From the NCBI RefSeq assembly GCF_014904695.1, contig NZ_JACXXN010000010.1, positions 159,518 to 223,517 on the forward strand: DNA of 64,000 nucleotides, read 5' to 3'. Position 1 is the first letter of the stretch, and each line of letters starts with the position of its first letter. The translations under genes and the position numbers were made by a program. The DNA comes from Nostoc sp. MG11 (GTDB lineage: Bacteria > Cyanobacteriota > Cyanobacteriia > Cyanobacteriales > Nostocaceae). The notes below the pieces were generated by a model. The model was not told the origin of the DNA, did no database searches, and was given only the letters and a program-made list of their open reading frames with translations. Below are positions 1-8,208 of the stretch, in pieces.

Positions 1-1
1 A

Positions 2-454
2 GCATCAGAGTTATTGAGCGATATTCAAACAGCAATTGATTACCTCAAAAGCTTGCCCCAAGTCAAAAAAGATGGCTTTAGCTGTATTGGCTTCTGCTTT
101 GGTGGTCATGTAGCCTATCTTGCTGCTACTCTACCAGATATCAAGGCTACAGCTTCCTTTTATGGTGCTGGTATCACTAGTCGCACAATGGGAGGTGGCG
201 CTCCTACCGTTACTCGCACAAGCGAAATTACTGGCACTCTCTATGCCTTCTTTGGTATGCAAGATAGCAGTATACTCACCCAACAGGTAGACGAGATTGA
301 AGCAGAGTTAGAAAAATACAAAATTCCTCATCGTGTGTTTCGCTACGATGGAGCTGATCACGGATTTTTCTGTGACCATCGTGGCAGTTATAATCCTAAA
401 GCTGCGGCCGATGCTTGGGAGCAGGTGAAACAACTTTTTGGTCAACTGGTCTGA
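2..454 (+). CDS. Dienelactone hydrolase family protein, C-terminal part (5' end outside window)
   Basis: The reading frame is open to the left edge, so only about the last 150 residues are present. A TTG at position 14 is an internal codon, not a convincing start. The GFCFGG motif near the beginning is the G-x-C-x-G-G nucleophile elbow of dienelactone hydrolases, in which Cys replaces the usual Ser of alpha/beta hydrolases. The DGADHGFF stretch near the C-terminus supplies the catalytic His. The family hydrolyses dienelactones and related esters in the cytoplasm; the true substrate in cyanobacteria is unknown. The gene ends about 120 bp before the S1 protein gene, separated by CATTTGTCATTGG-type short repeats. 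Confidence 0.85.
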   Translation, partial: ASELLSDIQTAIDYLKSLPQVKKDGFSCIGFCFGGHVAYLAATLPDIKATASFYGAGITSRTMGGGAPTVTRTSEITGTLYAFFGMQDSSILTQQVDEIEAELEKYKIPHRVFRYDGADHGFFCDHRGSYNPKAAADAWEQVKQLFGQLV

Positions 455-573
455 AATCCATGCAGTCAAGGCAGTCTTTGTCATTTGTCATTGGTCATTG
501 GTAAGAACCAGAGATAAATGACAATTTAACTGCTAGTGGCATCAGCTCAAATAACAATTAATCTTCAAAAGTC

Positions 574-1476
574 ATGAATTCCGAATCGAAACTTTCTCAA
601 ACAGCCAATTCGTCCTTCACAATGGACGACTTTGCCAAAGCACTAGAAAAACACGACTACCAGTTTCAAAAAGGACAGGTTGTACACGGCAAGGTGTTTC
701 AACTTGACCATGATGGAGCTTATGTCGATATTGGTGGTAAGTCGTCAGCTTTTCTTCCCCGCGATGAGGCTTCTTTGAGAGCAGTGACCGATTTATCAGA
801 GGTGCTGCCATTGCAAGAGGAACTTGAGTTTTTGATTATCCGTGATCAGGATGCAGAAGGTCAAGTTACTCTTTCCCGAAAGCAGTTGGAAATTCAGCAC
901 ATCTGGGAACGACTAGCGCAAATGCAGGAAAATGCCCAGACGGTGCAAGTACGAGTTATGGGTGTAAATAAAGGTGGTGTCACCGTTGATATTCTCTCTT
1001 TGCGGGGATTTATTCCGCGATCGCACTTGACCGAGCGTGATAACTTAGAAGCACTCAAAGGCCAAAATCTGACTGTTGGCTTTTTAGAAATTAATCGTAA
1101 CACGAACAAACTCATACTTTCTCAGCGCTTGGCAACTCGTTCTAGCAACTTCAGTCTGCTAGAAATAGGTCAGTTGGTGGAAGGTAAAGTAACTGGCATC
1201 AAGCCTTTTGGTGTATTTGTAGATTTGGATGGTATGAGTGCCTTACTCCACATCAAGCAAGTGAGTCAAAAATTCATTGAATCTCTAGAAAAAGTTTTTC
1301 AGATTGGTCAGCCGATTAAAGCTGTCATTATTGATTTGGATGAAGGTAAAGGCCGAGTTGCTCTTTCTACCAGGGTTTTGGAAAACTTCCCCGGCGAAGT
1401 CCTAGAGAATATGGACGAGGTGATGACGACCGCTGAGGCGCGTGCTAATCGAGCCAGTAACAAAACTGCGGAATAG
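574..1476 (+). CDS. S1 RNA-binding protein, Rps1B-like
   Basis: This 300-residue protein has three S1 (OB-fold) domains at roughly residues 33-102, 120-185 and 199-268. The third has the typical GxVxGIKPFGVFVDL opening. Length and the three-domain layout match the shorter cyanobacterial S1 homologue (Rps1B type) rather than the six-domain enterobacterial S1. The family binds mRNA/rRNA and can help start translation of leaders without a Shine-Dalgarno site; which role applies here is inference. The ATG at 574 opens the frame and gives a full N-terminal tail rich in Ser/Asn/Gln. The gene is monocistronic, followed at once by a convergent small gene. Confidence 0.85.
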   Translation: MNSESKLSQTANSSFTMDDFAKALEKHDYQFQKGQVVHGKVFQLDHDGAYVDIGGKSSAFLPRDEASLRAVTDLSEVLPLQEELEFLIIRDQDAEGQVTLSRKQLEIQHIWERLAQMQENAQTVQVRVMGVNKGGVTVDILSLRGFIPRSHLTERDNLEALKGQNLTVGFLEINRNTNKLILSQRLATRSSNFSLLEIGQLVEGKVTGIKPFGVFVDLDGMSALLHIKQVSQKFIESLEKVFQIGQPIKAVIIDLDEGKGRVALSTRVLENFPGEVLENMDEVMTTAEARANRASNKTAE

Positions 1477-1479
1477 CTG

Positions 1480-1725
1480 TTAAATACATAACAGTGATTT
1501 TTCTTGGCAATAGCTCTTTCGGAGTTGGTGTAAAGTATCTTCATGAAAGGCATAAGTAATTAACCCGACTAATTCGCCCCAACTGTACAACTCAGACTCG
1601 GAAGTAGCTTGCAAAAATTCCTGAGTAAAGAATTGCGCCCACCAGTTGGGCGCTTGCTTTTTGCGCCATTCAGAAATAGCCAGAACTTTTGACGCGATGA
1701 TTGAAGAACTGTTGAGGTGGTACAA
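1480..1725 (-). CDS. Small conserved-looking hypothetical protein
   Basis: An 81-residue frame convergent with the S1 gene, only 3 bp from its stop. The composition (WWAQFF, WGELVGLITYAFHEDTLHQL) looks like a real folded helical protein, and its frame is not shadowed by another gene. The start is a TTG at 1725; the frame is open upstream to about 1758 without an ATG or GTG, so the true start is uncertain. I do not recognise a named family. The closeness to the S1 gene means their 3' ends could interfere or share a terminator. Confidence 0.5.
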   Translation of the reverse strand: MYHLNSSSIIASKVLAISEWRKKQAPNWWAQFFTQEFLQATSESELYSWGELVGLITYAFHEDTLHQLRKSYCQEKSLLCI

Positions 1726-1788
1726 GCGTAGTTGATTTTCTAGCGTGGGTTTATAGTTTTATGCTAAATGGTAAGTTTGCGATCGCTT

Positions 1789-2249
1789 CTACATTGACTC
1801 TAACGGTGCAATCTCGAAGTCATTAAACGAGCAAACATTGTAAGACGAAGCTGCTAAAGCTCTTACCAGCTTATCGTCGAGAGTCAGCAAACTAGCATTA
1901 ACCTGCTGTGAAAGTCCAACATAAGAAGCATCATAGGCGGAGATGTTGTAATTTAATGCGATCATCACTGCATCCGCCATCAAGTCAGCAGTGGAGGCGA
2001 CACGTAAAGGAAAAGCTTTGAGAGTGGCTAAATCTATCTGAACCTCAGCAGATGTGTACATCCTTATACGCGCACGTACTTCCATAAAACGTTGGCACAC
2101 TCGATGTAAAAAAGGTCTGGTACAAAAATTTCAGTCTGTGGATTAGCAAGATAACCAAAGAGTTGATTAACTTTGGCAGTTAGTGGATCAGCGATAAAAT
2201 ACTTGATGCACACACTGGTATCTACGAGGCATCTGAGATAGGTTGTCAT
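1789..2249 (-). pseudogene. PIN-domain toxin (VapC-like), split by a frameshift
   Basis: Two overlapping frames together make one PIN-domain protein. The first (2249 down to 2064) carries the first acidic residue in CLVDTSV and the conserved Glu in FYIECANVLWK. The second (from about 2080 to 1789) carries the later acidic residues in YDASYVGL and LTLDDKLVRAL. The frames break at about 2068-2075, where GTATAAGG is two bases too long; removing one TA gives a continuous VRVRMYTSAEV joint. The ATG overlaps the antitoxin stop by 4 bp (ATGA), the usual coupling in such operons. PIN toxins are RNases. Either the toxin is inactivated or this is a sequencing error. Confidence 0.8.
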
Positions 2250-2518
2250 CTATCGCGGTCTTCTCGAATCATTTCGATACTATCAGGCAATCCAAAATCT
2301 GCTGGATTCAAGCGGTGGCGACGATGATCGATTTCCTCTAAAAGTTTTGGGACATTCTTTCGTTTTTCGTCTTCAGTTAACTGTGTTTTTGTCTTCTGCA
2401 AGGCGTTCTGCAATATTGTAATAACTTGAGCATCAACTGAGCTATTTTCAGCTTGAGCTAACTGTTGCAGCTGTTCGTATAACTCATCGGGTATATCTAG
2501 TACATGAAGGGTAGTCAT
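2246..2518 (-). CDS. Ribbon-helix-helix antitoxin (VapB/FitA-like)
   Basis: A 90-residue protein beginning TTLHVLDIPDELYEQL, the short beta strand and helix of an Arc/CopG-type RHH domain. A charged C-terminal half would wrap the toxin. I chose the ATG at 2518 rather than an upstream frame start because GGGAGG lies 7 bases before it. The stop overlaps the start of the frameshifted PIN toxin (ATGA), so the pair forms a type II toxin-antitoxin operon that normally autoregulates through the RHH domain. Because the toxin is broken, this antitoxin may be an orphan. Confidence 0.8.
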   Translation of the reverse strand: MTTLHVLDIPDELYEQLQQLAQAENSSVDAQVITILQNALQKTKTQLTEDEKRKNVPKLLEEIDHRRHRLNPADFGLPDSIEMIREDRDR

Positions 2519-3009
2519 TGATTGACCTCCCAAAAGAATTTATAGGTAATGGTAGCACGATCACAGTGAGGGGGAGAGCAAGGAGGGCGATCACCTTTGG
2601 TTTGTGGGTGCGATCGCTTTATTACCTCTACTACCCACCTGTTTATTCTGATTTCTCTAGCAGAGATTTTAGTGATGTTTTTCGTAAAACCCAATCAAGA
2701 TAAAGTACAAGAATCTGCATTTTCAGAAAGTTGTTAGCACTTTTGATATTGGCATCACTCAGTACCCATTTACAAAACTTTTCCAGCAATATTCCAACAA
2801 TAACTTCAACAGACTTATTTACAACTATAGGGATTAGTGTTTCTAGCATTGCGATTGTCTCAGTAGCTTGACTGAGTTCAATGTCGCAATTTTCTTTTGT
2901 AGTTATTTATCTGACTTACCTTGACTTAGCCTGACTTACACTGATTTAACTCCACATTTTGATAAAAACTTTGGCTACACTGGCTTATAAGTAATTGTGG
3001 GAGTGGTCA
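2519..3009. other. Intergenic region between the TA pair and the NACHT gene
   Basis: About 490 bp, divergently flanked. It holds HIP1 sites near 2608, an unsupported 68-codon leftward frame (2849-2643, beginning METLIPIVVNKSVEVIVG-like) that could be a degraded small gene, and an ordered 10-bp repeat block described separately. No other gene is visible. Confidence 0.6.
2911..2950 (+). promoter_or_regulatory. Four tandem 10-bp repeats upstream of the NACHT gene
   Basis: Four consecutive decamers, consensus CTGACTTANC (copies start at 2911, 2921, 2931 and 2941; the second begins with T and the fourth has GATTTA). The period is close to one helical turn, so a protein could bind all copies on one face of the DNA. 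They lie 60-100 bp before the ATG at 3010. An operator role is inference. Confidence 0.45.
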
Positions 3010-5373
3010 ATGTCTATACCAGAGGACTTTCTTAAGCAACTAGAGCAATACAGTGAATTGTCGCACCGAGAGAAAGAAGTCTTTCTGGAAATATTCAGTC
3101 TTAGTAAAAGTCGAATCCACGTAGCTCAAGAATTAAACATTTCTGAAAGTAACCTCAGCACTTGCCTTACAGGTATTTACAAAAAATTTTGTATCACTGG
3201 TAATGGCCGTGTTAAAGAAAGCCGCTTACGGGAGTATCTGAGCAAAAGATACTCACAGCAAAAACCCTCTGGCGATTTAACAACAGATGACCTAGATGGT
3301 TCTATTGATACCTTAGTGCAAGAAATCCGCAAACACGTCAAACCCTACATCAAAGAAAAATGTGGAACTATGCGGGTATTAGATATGCCTAAGCCAATTG
3401 AGTTAACAGGAAAACAAGGTATTTACACGAATGTCAATATTCTGGAGGCAATAACAGGACGAAGACGACTAAAAGTTGCGGAACTAATGCAAAGCTGTGA
3501 CCATGATGACTTTGAGCGACTTGGACTTAGCGGAGTAAAACAGAAACGAGTTTCAGGATTAGAGGTTGTACAGCGTCATAGTAAGCTGATGGTTTTAGGT
3601 AAACCAGGAGCAGGAAAAACCACTTTTTTAAAATATCTAGCAATACAGTGTATTGAAGGGAAATTTCAAGCAAACAGAGTTCCCTTGTTTATCACATTAA
3701 AAGATTTTGCAGAAGCACCTAAAAAACCAGATATTTTGAAATTTATTGCTCAACAATTGTCAAGTTGTGGGGTAACTGATGCCAGTGCCACAGTAGAGAA
3801 ATTGTTGAAAAATGGTAAGGCATTGGTATTGTTGGATGGGTTAGATGAAGTACGAGAGGAAGACACTAAGCGTGTTTTACGACAAATTCGGGAATTTTCT
3901 GACCTGTTTCATACCAATCAGTTTGTAATTACCTGTCGTATTGCTGCCAAAGAATATACATATCAAAGTTTCACAGAAGTAGAAATGGCAGATTTTGACG
4001 AAAAACAAATAGCCATTTTTGCTCAAAACTGGTTTCAGTTAACTGATCCAGTTAAAGTTAAAAGATTCATTCAAAAACTCAAGGAAAACAAACCAATCCA
4101 AGAACTAGCTAGTAGTCCTTTACTGTTGACACTACTATGTTTGGTGTTTGGAGATAGTGGAGATTTCCCAGCAAACCGTTCTGAACTTTATCAAGAAGGA
4201 TTAGATGTATTGCTGAAAAAATGGGATGCCAAACGCAACATTGAGAGAGAGCAGGTCTATAAAAACCTGTCTTTGCAGCGTAAGGAAGATTTGCTGAGTC
4301 AAATAGGTTTAACCACCTTTGAGCAGAAAGACTATTTCTTTAAGCAGAAAACTGCCGAATCATACATTGCTAATTTTATTCGCAACTTACGCAATGCTGA
4401 CACAGATCCAGAAGTATTGAAACTCGATAGTGAAGCCGTTTTAAAGTCTATTGAAGCACAGCATGGGTTATTAGTAGAAAGAGCAAAAGGTATTTATTCC
4501 TTTTCTCACCTAACGTTTCACGAGTATTTCGCTGCAAGAGAAATAGTTTTTAACTCTGCCTGGGAAATTTTGCTAGAGCATATCACAGAGAAACGCTGGC
4601 GCGAAGTTTTTTTGCTCACAGCAGGGATGATGCGGAAGGCGGATGATTTTACCTTATTGATGAAGCATAAAATTGACCGACTAATTAGCACAGATGAACA
4701 GTTACAACATTTAATGAGGTGGGTAGCTAAAAAATCTTCTTTAGCTACAGTGCCATATCCGCCAGCAGAAGTTAGAGGTGTCTATTTACATTTGATAAAT
4801 CATCTTATTCAAGAGAAGTATTCAGACTTTGAAAGTCTTCCTCGTGTTTTAGCTTTCGATCTAGCTCTTACTGGGACTTCAGACAACGATTTTTATAAAG
4901 CTTGCGCTCTAGATGGAATTAGCGGGATAGGTATTCCAGGCTTGAGTTTTGAAGTTGCTATATTTTTTGAAAGCAAAAAAATTCGTGTAACTAGAAAAAG
5001 CCTACATACTCTCTATCCTAATCACTTTGATTTAAATCTTGATTTTGGTCTAGAACGTAATCTAACCCCTGATTTACAGATTTTACTTGACAATCTCAAA
5101 AGCCAATTTCCACCTCTTAAAAGCGACAGTAAAGCGTTTAATTACTGGTGGAAAACTGATGGTAAAGTGTGGAATGAGCAGCTTAGATACGTCATGATTG
5201 AGCATTGCAATATTGGGCATGACTGGCAGTTCAACGAAGCACAAAAGACGCTATTGGAACAGTATTATTATGCCAATAAATTACTAATAGATTGTCTTAA
5301 TAGCGATTGTTACGTAAGCCGGGAAGTTAGACAAGAAATTGAAAATACTTTGCTGTTACCAAATAAAAATTAA
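3010..5373 (+). CDS. HTH-NACHT STAND NTPase (bacterial NLR-like)
   Basis: A 787-residue protein. The first ~70 residues form an HTH like those of LuxR/sigma-4 domains (LSHREKEVFLEI ... VAQELNISESNLSTCL). A NACHT module follows, with Walker A GKPGAGKTT at 197-205 and Walker B ALVLLDGLDEV at 271-281, then the FSHLTFHEYFAAREI helix typical of NACHT winged-helix regions. The C-terminus (IGHDWQF ... LLIDCLNSDCYVSREVR) matches the short helical end domain common in cyanobacterial NACHT proteins. STAND NTPases oligomerise on sensing a ligand; several bacterial NACHT proteins protect against phage. The ATG at 3010 is preferred over the upstream TTG at 2995 because GGGAG precedes it. No obvious killing domain is present, so the HTH may be a DNA-binding or adaptor module. 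Confidence 0.88.
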   Translation: MSIPEDFLKQLEQYSELSHREKEVFLEIFSLSKSRIHVAQELNISESNLSTCLTGIYKKFCITGNGRVKESRLREYLSKRYSQQKPSGDLTTDDLDGSIDTLVQEIRKHVKPYIKEKCGTMRVLDMPKPIELTGKQGIYTNVNILEAITGRRRLKVAELMQSCDHDDFERLGLSGVKQKRVSGLEVVQRHSKLMVLGKPGAGKTTFLKYLAIQCIEGKFQANRVPLFITLKDFAEAPKKPDILKFIAQQLSSCGVTDASATVEKLLKNGKALVLLDGLDEVREEDTKRVLRQIREFSDLFHTNQFVITCRIAAKEYTYQSFTEVEMADFDEKQIAIFAQNWFQLTDPVKVKRFIQKLKENKPIQELASSPLLLTLLCLVFGDSGDFPANRSELYQEGLDVLLKKWDAKRNIEREQVYKNLSLQRKEDLLSQIGLTTFEQKDYFFKQKTAESYIANFIRNLRNADTDPEVLKLDSEAVLKSIEAQHGLLVERAKGIYSFSHLTFHEYFAAREIVFNSAWEILLEHITEKRWREVFLLTAGMMRKADDFTLLMKHKIDRLISTDEQLQHLMRWVAKKSSLATVPYPPAEVRGVYLHLINHLIQEKYSDFESLPRVLAFDLALTGTSDNDFYKACALDGISGIGIPGLSFEVAIFFESKKIRVTRKSLHTLYPNHFDLNLDFGLERNLTPDLQILLDNLKSQFPPLKSDSKAFNYWWKTDGKVWNEQLRYVMIEHCNIGHDWQFNEAQKTLLEQYYYANKLLIDCLNSDCYVSREVRQEIENTLLLPNKN

Positions 5374-5441
5374 ACATTTAGTAGAAGTTGATAAGACAGC
5401 TAAAAGCAGATTAATGATCCAAAATATAGTTAAATCTACCT

Positions 5442-5795
5442 GTGAAAAAAGATATTTGCGATCGTACTTTTACTTTTTCAGTTCGTATAATCAAATTGTG
5501 CCAGTTTTTAGATGATAAACCAGGAGTAGCACCAACCCTTGCTCAACAGTTGTTAAGGTCAGGAACATCGATTGGAGCTAATGTAGAAGAAGCACAAGCT
5601 GCTCAAAGCAAAGCAGATTTTATCAGCAAGCTCATGATTGCCTTGAAAGAATCCCGTGAAACTCGGTATTGGTTAAGATTGCTTGTTGCTTCCGAAATAG
5701 TAACTCAAGAAAGAATTAGTCAACTGCAAACCGAAGCCGAAGAACTAACAAAAATTCTTGGTGCCATCATTGTCTCTACCAAAAGCTCCACCTAA
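5442..5795 (+). CDS. Four-helix-bundle protein (S23 / 23S rRNA IVP family)
   Basis: A 117-residue, all-helical protein. The RSGTSIGANVEEAQAAQSKADFISKL signature region is diagnostic of the four-helix-bundle family first seen in 23S rRNA intervening sequences. The start is GTG at 5442. Members form pentameric rings; the function is unknown and most, like this one, are not inside rRNA genes. It lies 68 bp after the NACHT gene on the same strand and could be co-transcribed with it. Free-standing copies are common in accessory regions of cyanobacteria. Confidence 0.85.
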   Translation: MKKDICDRTFTFSVRIIKLCQFLDDKPGVAPTLAQQLLRSGTSIGANVEEAQAAQSKADFISKLMIALKESRETRYWLRLLVASEIVTQERISQLQTEAEELTKILGAIIVSTKSST

Positions 5796-5846
5796 CTTCA
5801 TCCTCCTCAATTTTTAATTTTTAATTTTCAATTTTTAATTCCTAAA

Positions 5847-5931
5847 CGGAGAGGGGGAGATTCGAACTCCCGGAGGTTTTAGCCTCATCCGATTTCAAGT
5901 CGGACGCAATCGACCACTCTGCCACCTCTCC
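5847..5931 (-). tRNA. tRNA-Ser (UGA)
   Basis: The minus strand folds as a class II tRNA. The acceptor GGAGAGG pairs with CCTCTCC, the anticodon stem-loop TCCGA-CTTGAAA-TCGGA gives anticodon TGA, there is a long variable arm (GAGGCTAAAACCTC), and a T arm with TTCGAAT. The discriminator base is G, as expected for tRNA-Ser. CCA is not encoded. It flanks the accessory patch at 1.8-5.8 kb. Confidence 0.96.
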
Positions 5932-6030
5932 AGTAAAGCTGTCTAGCTTCTGCCTAACCTAGTCAAGACACCATCTAAGTGCTTTTGTCGGCTAGCGCAA
6001 AAGCTGACAGATAATACTATATCCTATCAT

Positions 6031-6960
6031 CTACGCAGATTGCACTACTGGACGCGATCGCTCGTACAAAATTTCTTCAGATGTCACCTGAAAGTCATCG
6101 CCAACCCAAACTAGGGAAACTTGCGAAACTACACCGGCCTCTAGAGAGACAATGGAAAAATTACGCAGTTTCTCGCTGCCATTTTCCACAATTCTGGGCA
6201 CACTTGCCGCATTCAAGTAAATTGTCCCCTCTGGACTTCTAAAGACTGGCTTTCGCAGTACTTTCTTGGTGTGCCGGAGAGTTCGGTGCATATGCCCAAA
6301 TGTCACCAAAGGAATGGTTTTACCAGCAGTGAGAGCCTGCGAAATCGCCTCGCCGAAATCTGGATCACCAAAGTCGCCGCCTATAGGATGCCAGTCTTTG
6401 CCGCAGGGGTCTTCTGGGCGATCGCCTAACCCACTAGGCCCGTTGTGACCTAAAAAAATAATCGTCTCGTAAGTCGCACTTTTGACTGCTTTGACGATTC
6501 GGTCGGCAGATTCTTCCAAACTTGTTACACCATATCGTTCTTTACAAATGTCAGCAAATTTCCACTCTGGGCCACCCCAGGTAAAAGGGCGACCCCCCAC
6601 TACAGTTAAATTCCAAGTGGGAAAATCCAACTTGCCGTAACCGACATGAGATGAGCCTAATAAATCGAGTTGTTCCTGTACCCAGTCTTCCTTGGAGCGG
6701 TCGTAAGGACACTTTTTACGTCCCCATTCCGTGGCAGTGTACCATGCATCGTGGTTTCCCATCACCGCTGCTTTGGGAATATCGAGGGAGGCGATCGCTC
6801 TGACCACTTCCACCGACTCATTGCCAAAATCCCCCACAAACAGCGCTAAGTCAACACCCAGATACTTGAGTGCAATACCATCTTCTACTTCCCATTGGTC
6901 GTGAACATCGCCAACTACAGCAATTTTGAGGGTTGTTGATTGAGTTTTCTGACTGGTCAT
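6031..6960 (-). CDS. Metallophosphoesterase (TIGR04168-like)
   Basis: A calcineurin-type phosphoesterase of about 309 residues with the full metal-ligand set in order: GDVHDQW, GDFGNE, GNHDAW, GHNGP and GHMHRT. The internal layout (WTVVGGRPFTWGG, KDWHPIGGDFGD) resembles the plant/cyanobacterial family TIGR04168; that assignment is from memory. The frame is open to 7080, but the ATG at 6960 is the better start because the domain begins right after it (TLKIAVVGDVHDQW) and the upstream 40 residues are not domain-like. It is divergent from nadA. The substrate is unknown. Confidence 0.85.
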   Translation of the reverse strand: MTSQKTQSTTLKIAVVGDVHDQWEVEDGIALKYLGVDLALFVGDFGNESVEVVRAIASLDIPKAAVMGNHDAWYTATEWGRKKCPYDRSKEDWVQEQLDLLGSSHVGYGKLDFPTWNLTVVGGRPFTWGGPEWKFADICKERYGVTSLEESADRIVKAVKSATYETIIFLGHNGPSGLGDRPEDPCGKDWHPIGGDFGDPDFGEAISQALTAGKTIPLVTFGHMHRTLRHTKKVLRKPVFRSPEGTIYLNAASVPRIVENGSEKLRNFSIVSLEAGVVSQVSLVWVGDDFQVTSEEILYERSRPVVQSA

Positions 6961-7110
6961 GCCACTTTCCTTGCCGTCTATCTCCAGGATATGAAACTCA
7001 GCCGGATTTGGACACAATCCTAGGATATCAACCGTCCACCATTTTTGGTAAAAACTACTATAATTGATTCCACAAGACAAAAACTTGCAACTTAAAGCAA
7101 CCCCCTAACT

Positions 7111-8088
7111 GTGTTTACGACTGTACTAGCTCAACGAAACAAAACCCAACTGGGTGAACTACCACTAGATTTGTTTGCTGCCATTGAGAGTCTAAAAAAA
7201 GAACTCAACGCGGTTATCCTGGCGCATTACTATCAAGAGCCGGATATTCAGGACATAGCAGACTTTATTGGGGATTCATTACAACTGGCAAAAGCAGCAG
7301 AAAAGACCAATGCCGATGTGATCGTTTTTGCTGGTGTTCACTTCATGGCAGAGACAGCAAAGATACTCAATCCCGACAAATTGGTATTATTACCAGATTT
7401 GGATGCTGGTTGTTCTTTAGCAGACAGTTGTCCAGCAGAAGCGTTTGCAGCTTTTAAAGCCGCGCATCCTAATCATCTGGTGGTTTCTTACATCAACTGC
7501 TCTGCCGATATTAAGGCGATGAGCGATATTATCTGTACCAGTTCCAATGCTGTCAAAATTGTGCAGCAGATACCGAAAGAACAGCCGATTATTTTCGCCC
7601 CAGATCGGAATTTAGGACGGTATGTTATGGAACAGACTGGGCGAGATTTAGTACTGTGGCAAGGTAGCTGTATTGTGCATGAAACCTTTTCAGAAAAGAA
7701 AATTGTGCAGTTAAAAATTGCCCACCCAGAAGCAGAGGCGATCGCACATCCAGAATGCGAAAGTAGTGTATTGCGCCACGCCAGTTTTATTGGCTCTACA
7801 GCAGCTTTGCTCAAATATTGTCAAAACAGCCCTGCAAAAGAATTTATCGTCGCTACGGAGCCTGGTATCATTCACCAAATGCAAAAACTAGCTCCTGATA
7901 AACATTTTATTCCTGCACCACCATTGAATAACTGTAACTGCAATGAATGCCCATTCATGCGATTAAACACTTTAGAAAAGTTGTATTTAGCGATGAAAAA
8001 TCGCACTCCTGAGATTACCATGTCAGAAGAAATACGAATTGCTGCACTGCGTCCAATTCAAAGAATGCTAGAAATGAGTTTTAGTTAG
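7111..8088 (+). CDS. nadA: Quinolinate synthase NadA
   Basis: A 325-residue protein that condenses iminoaspartate with dihydroxyacetone phosphate to quinolinate in de novo NAD synthesis. Visible signatures are [35 protein letters not shown], and three Cys regions that ligate the oxygen-sensitive [4Fe-4S] cluster ([29 protein letters not shown]). The length is that of the NadA family. The start is the GTG at 7111; no upstream ATG is in frame. The gene is followed by a terminator-like palindrome and a convergent gene. Confidence 0.97.
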   Translation: MFTTVLAQRNKTQLGELPLDLFAAIESLKKELNAVILAHYYQEPDIQDIADFIGDSLQLAKAAEKTNADVIVFAGVHFMAETAKILNPDKLVLLPDLDAGCSLADSCPAEAFAAFKAAHPNHLVVSYINCSADIKAMSDIICTSSNAVKIVQQIPKEQPIIFAPDRNLGRYVMEQTGRDLVLWQGSCIVHETFSEKKIVQLKIAHPEAEAIAHPECESSVLRHASFIGSTAALLKYCQNSPAKEFIVATEPGIIHQMQKLAPDKHFIPAPPLNNCNCNECPFMRLNTLEKLYLAMKNRTPEITMSEEIRIAALRPIQRMLEMSFS

Positions 8089-8103
8089 GTTTGGTTTTTA
8101 ATA

Positions 8104-8137
8104 TTTGTAGAGATGTATAATTTTGCGTCTCTACAAA
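8104..8137 (+). terminator. Hairpin after nadA
   Basis: TTTGTAGAGA at 8104-8113 pairs with TCTCTACAAA at 8128-8137, followed by CTTTTATT. It sits 16 bp after the nadA stop. The arm resembles the TAGAGACG palindrome at 38991, so it may also be a dispersed repeat used as terminator. Confidence 0.6.
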
Positions 8138-8208
8138 CTTTTATTAGTTTGTTTACACAAGTAATCGTCGCTCTACTAAAAATTTAAAAATATAGTCCAC
8201 CCCAGAAA

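Noticed and set aside
2643..2849. 68-codon leftward frame near the NACHT gene
   Set aside because: Possible degraded gene but without RBS support or recognised domain; left as a note only.
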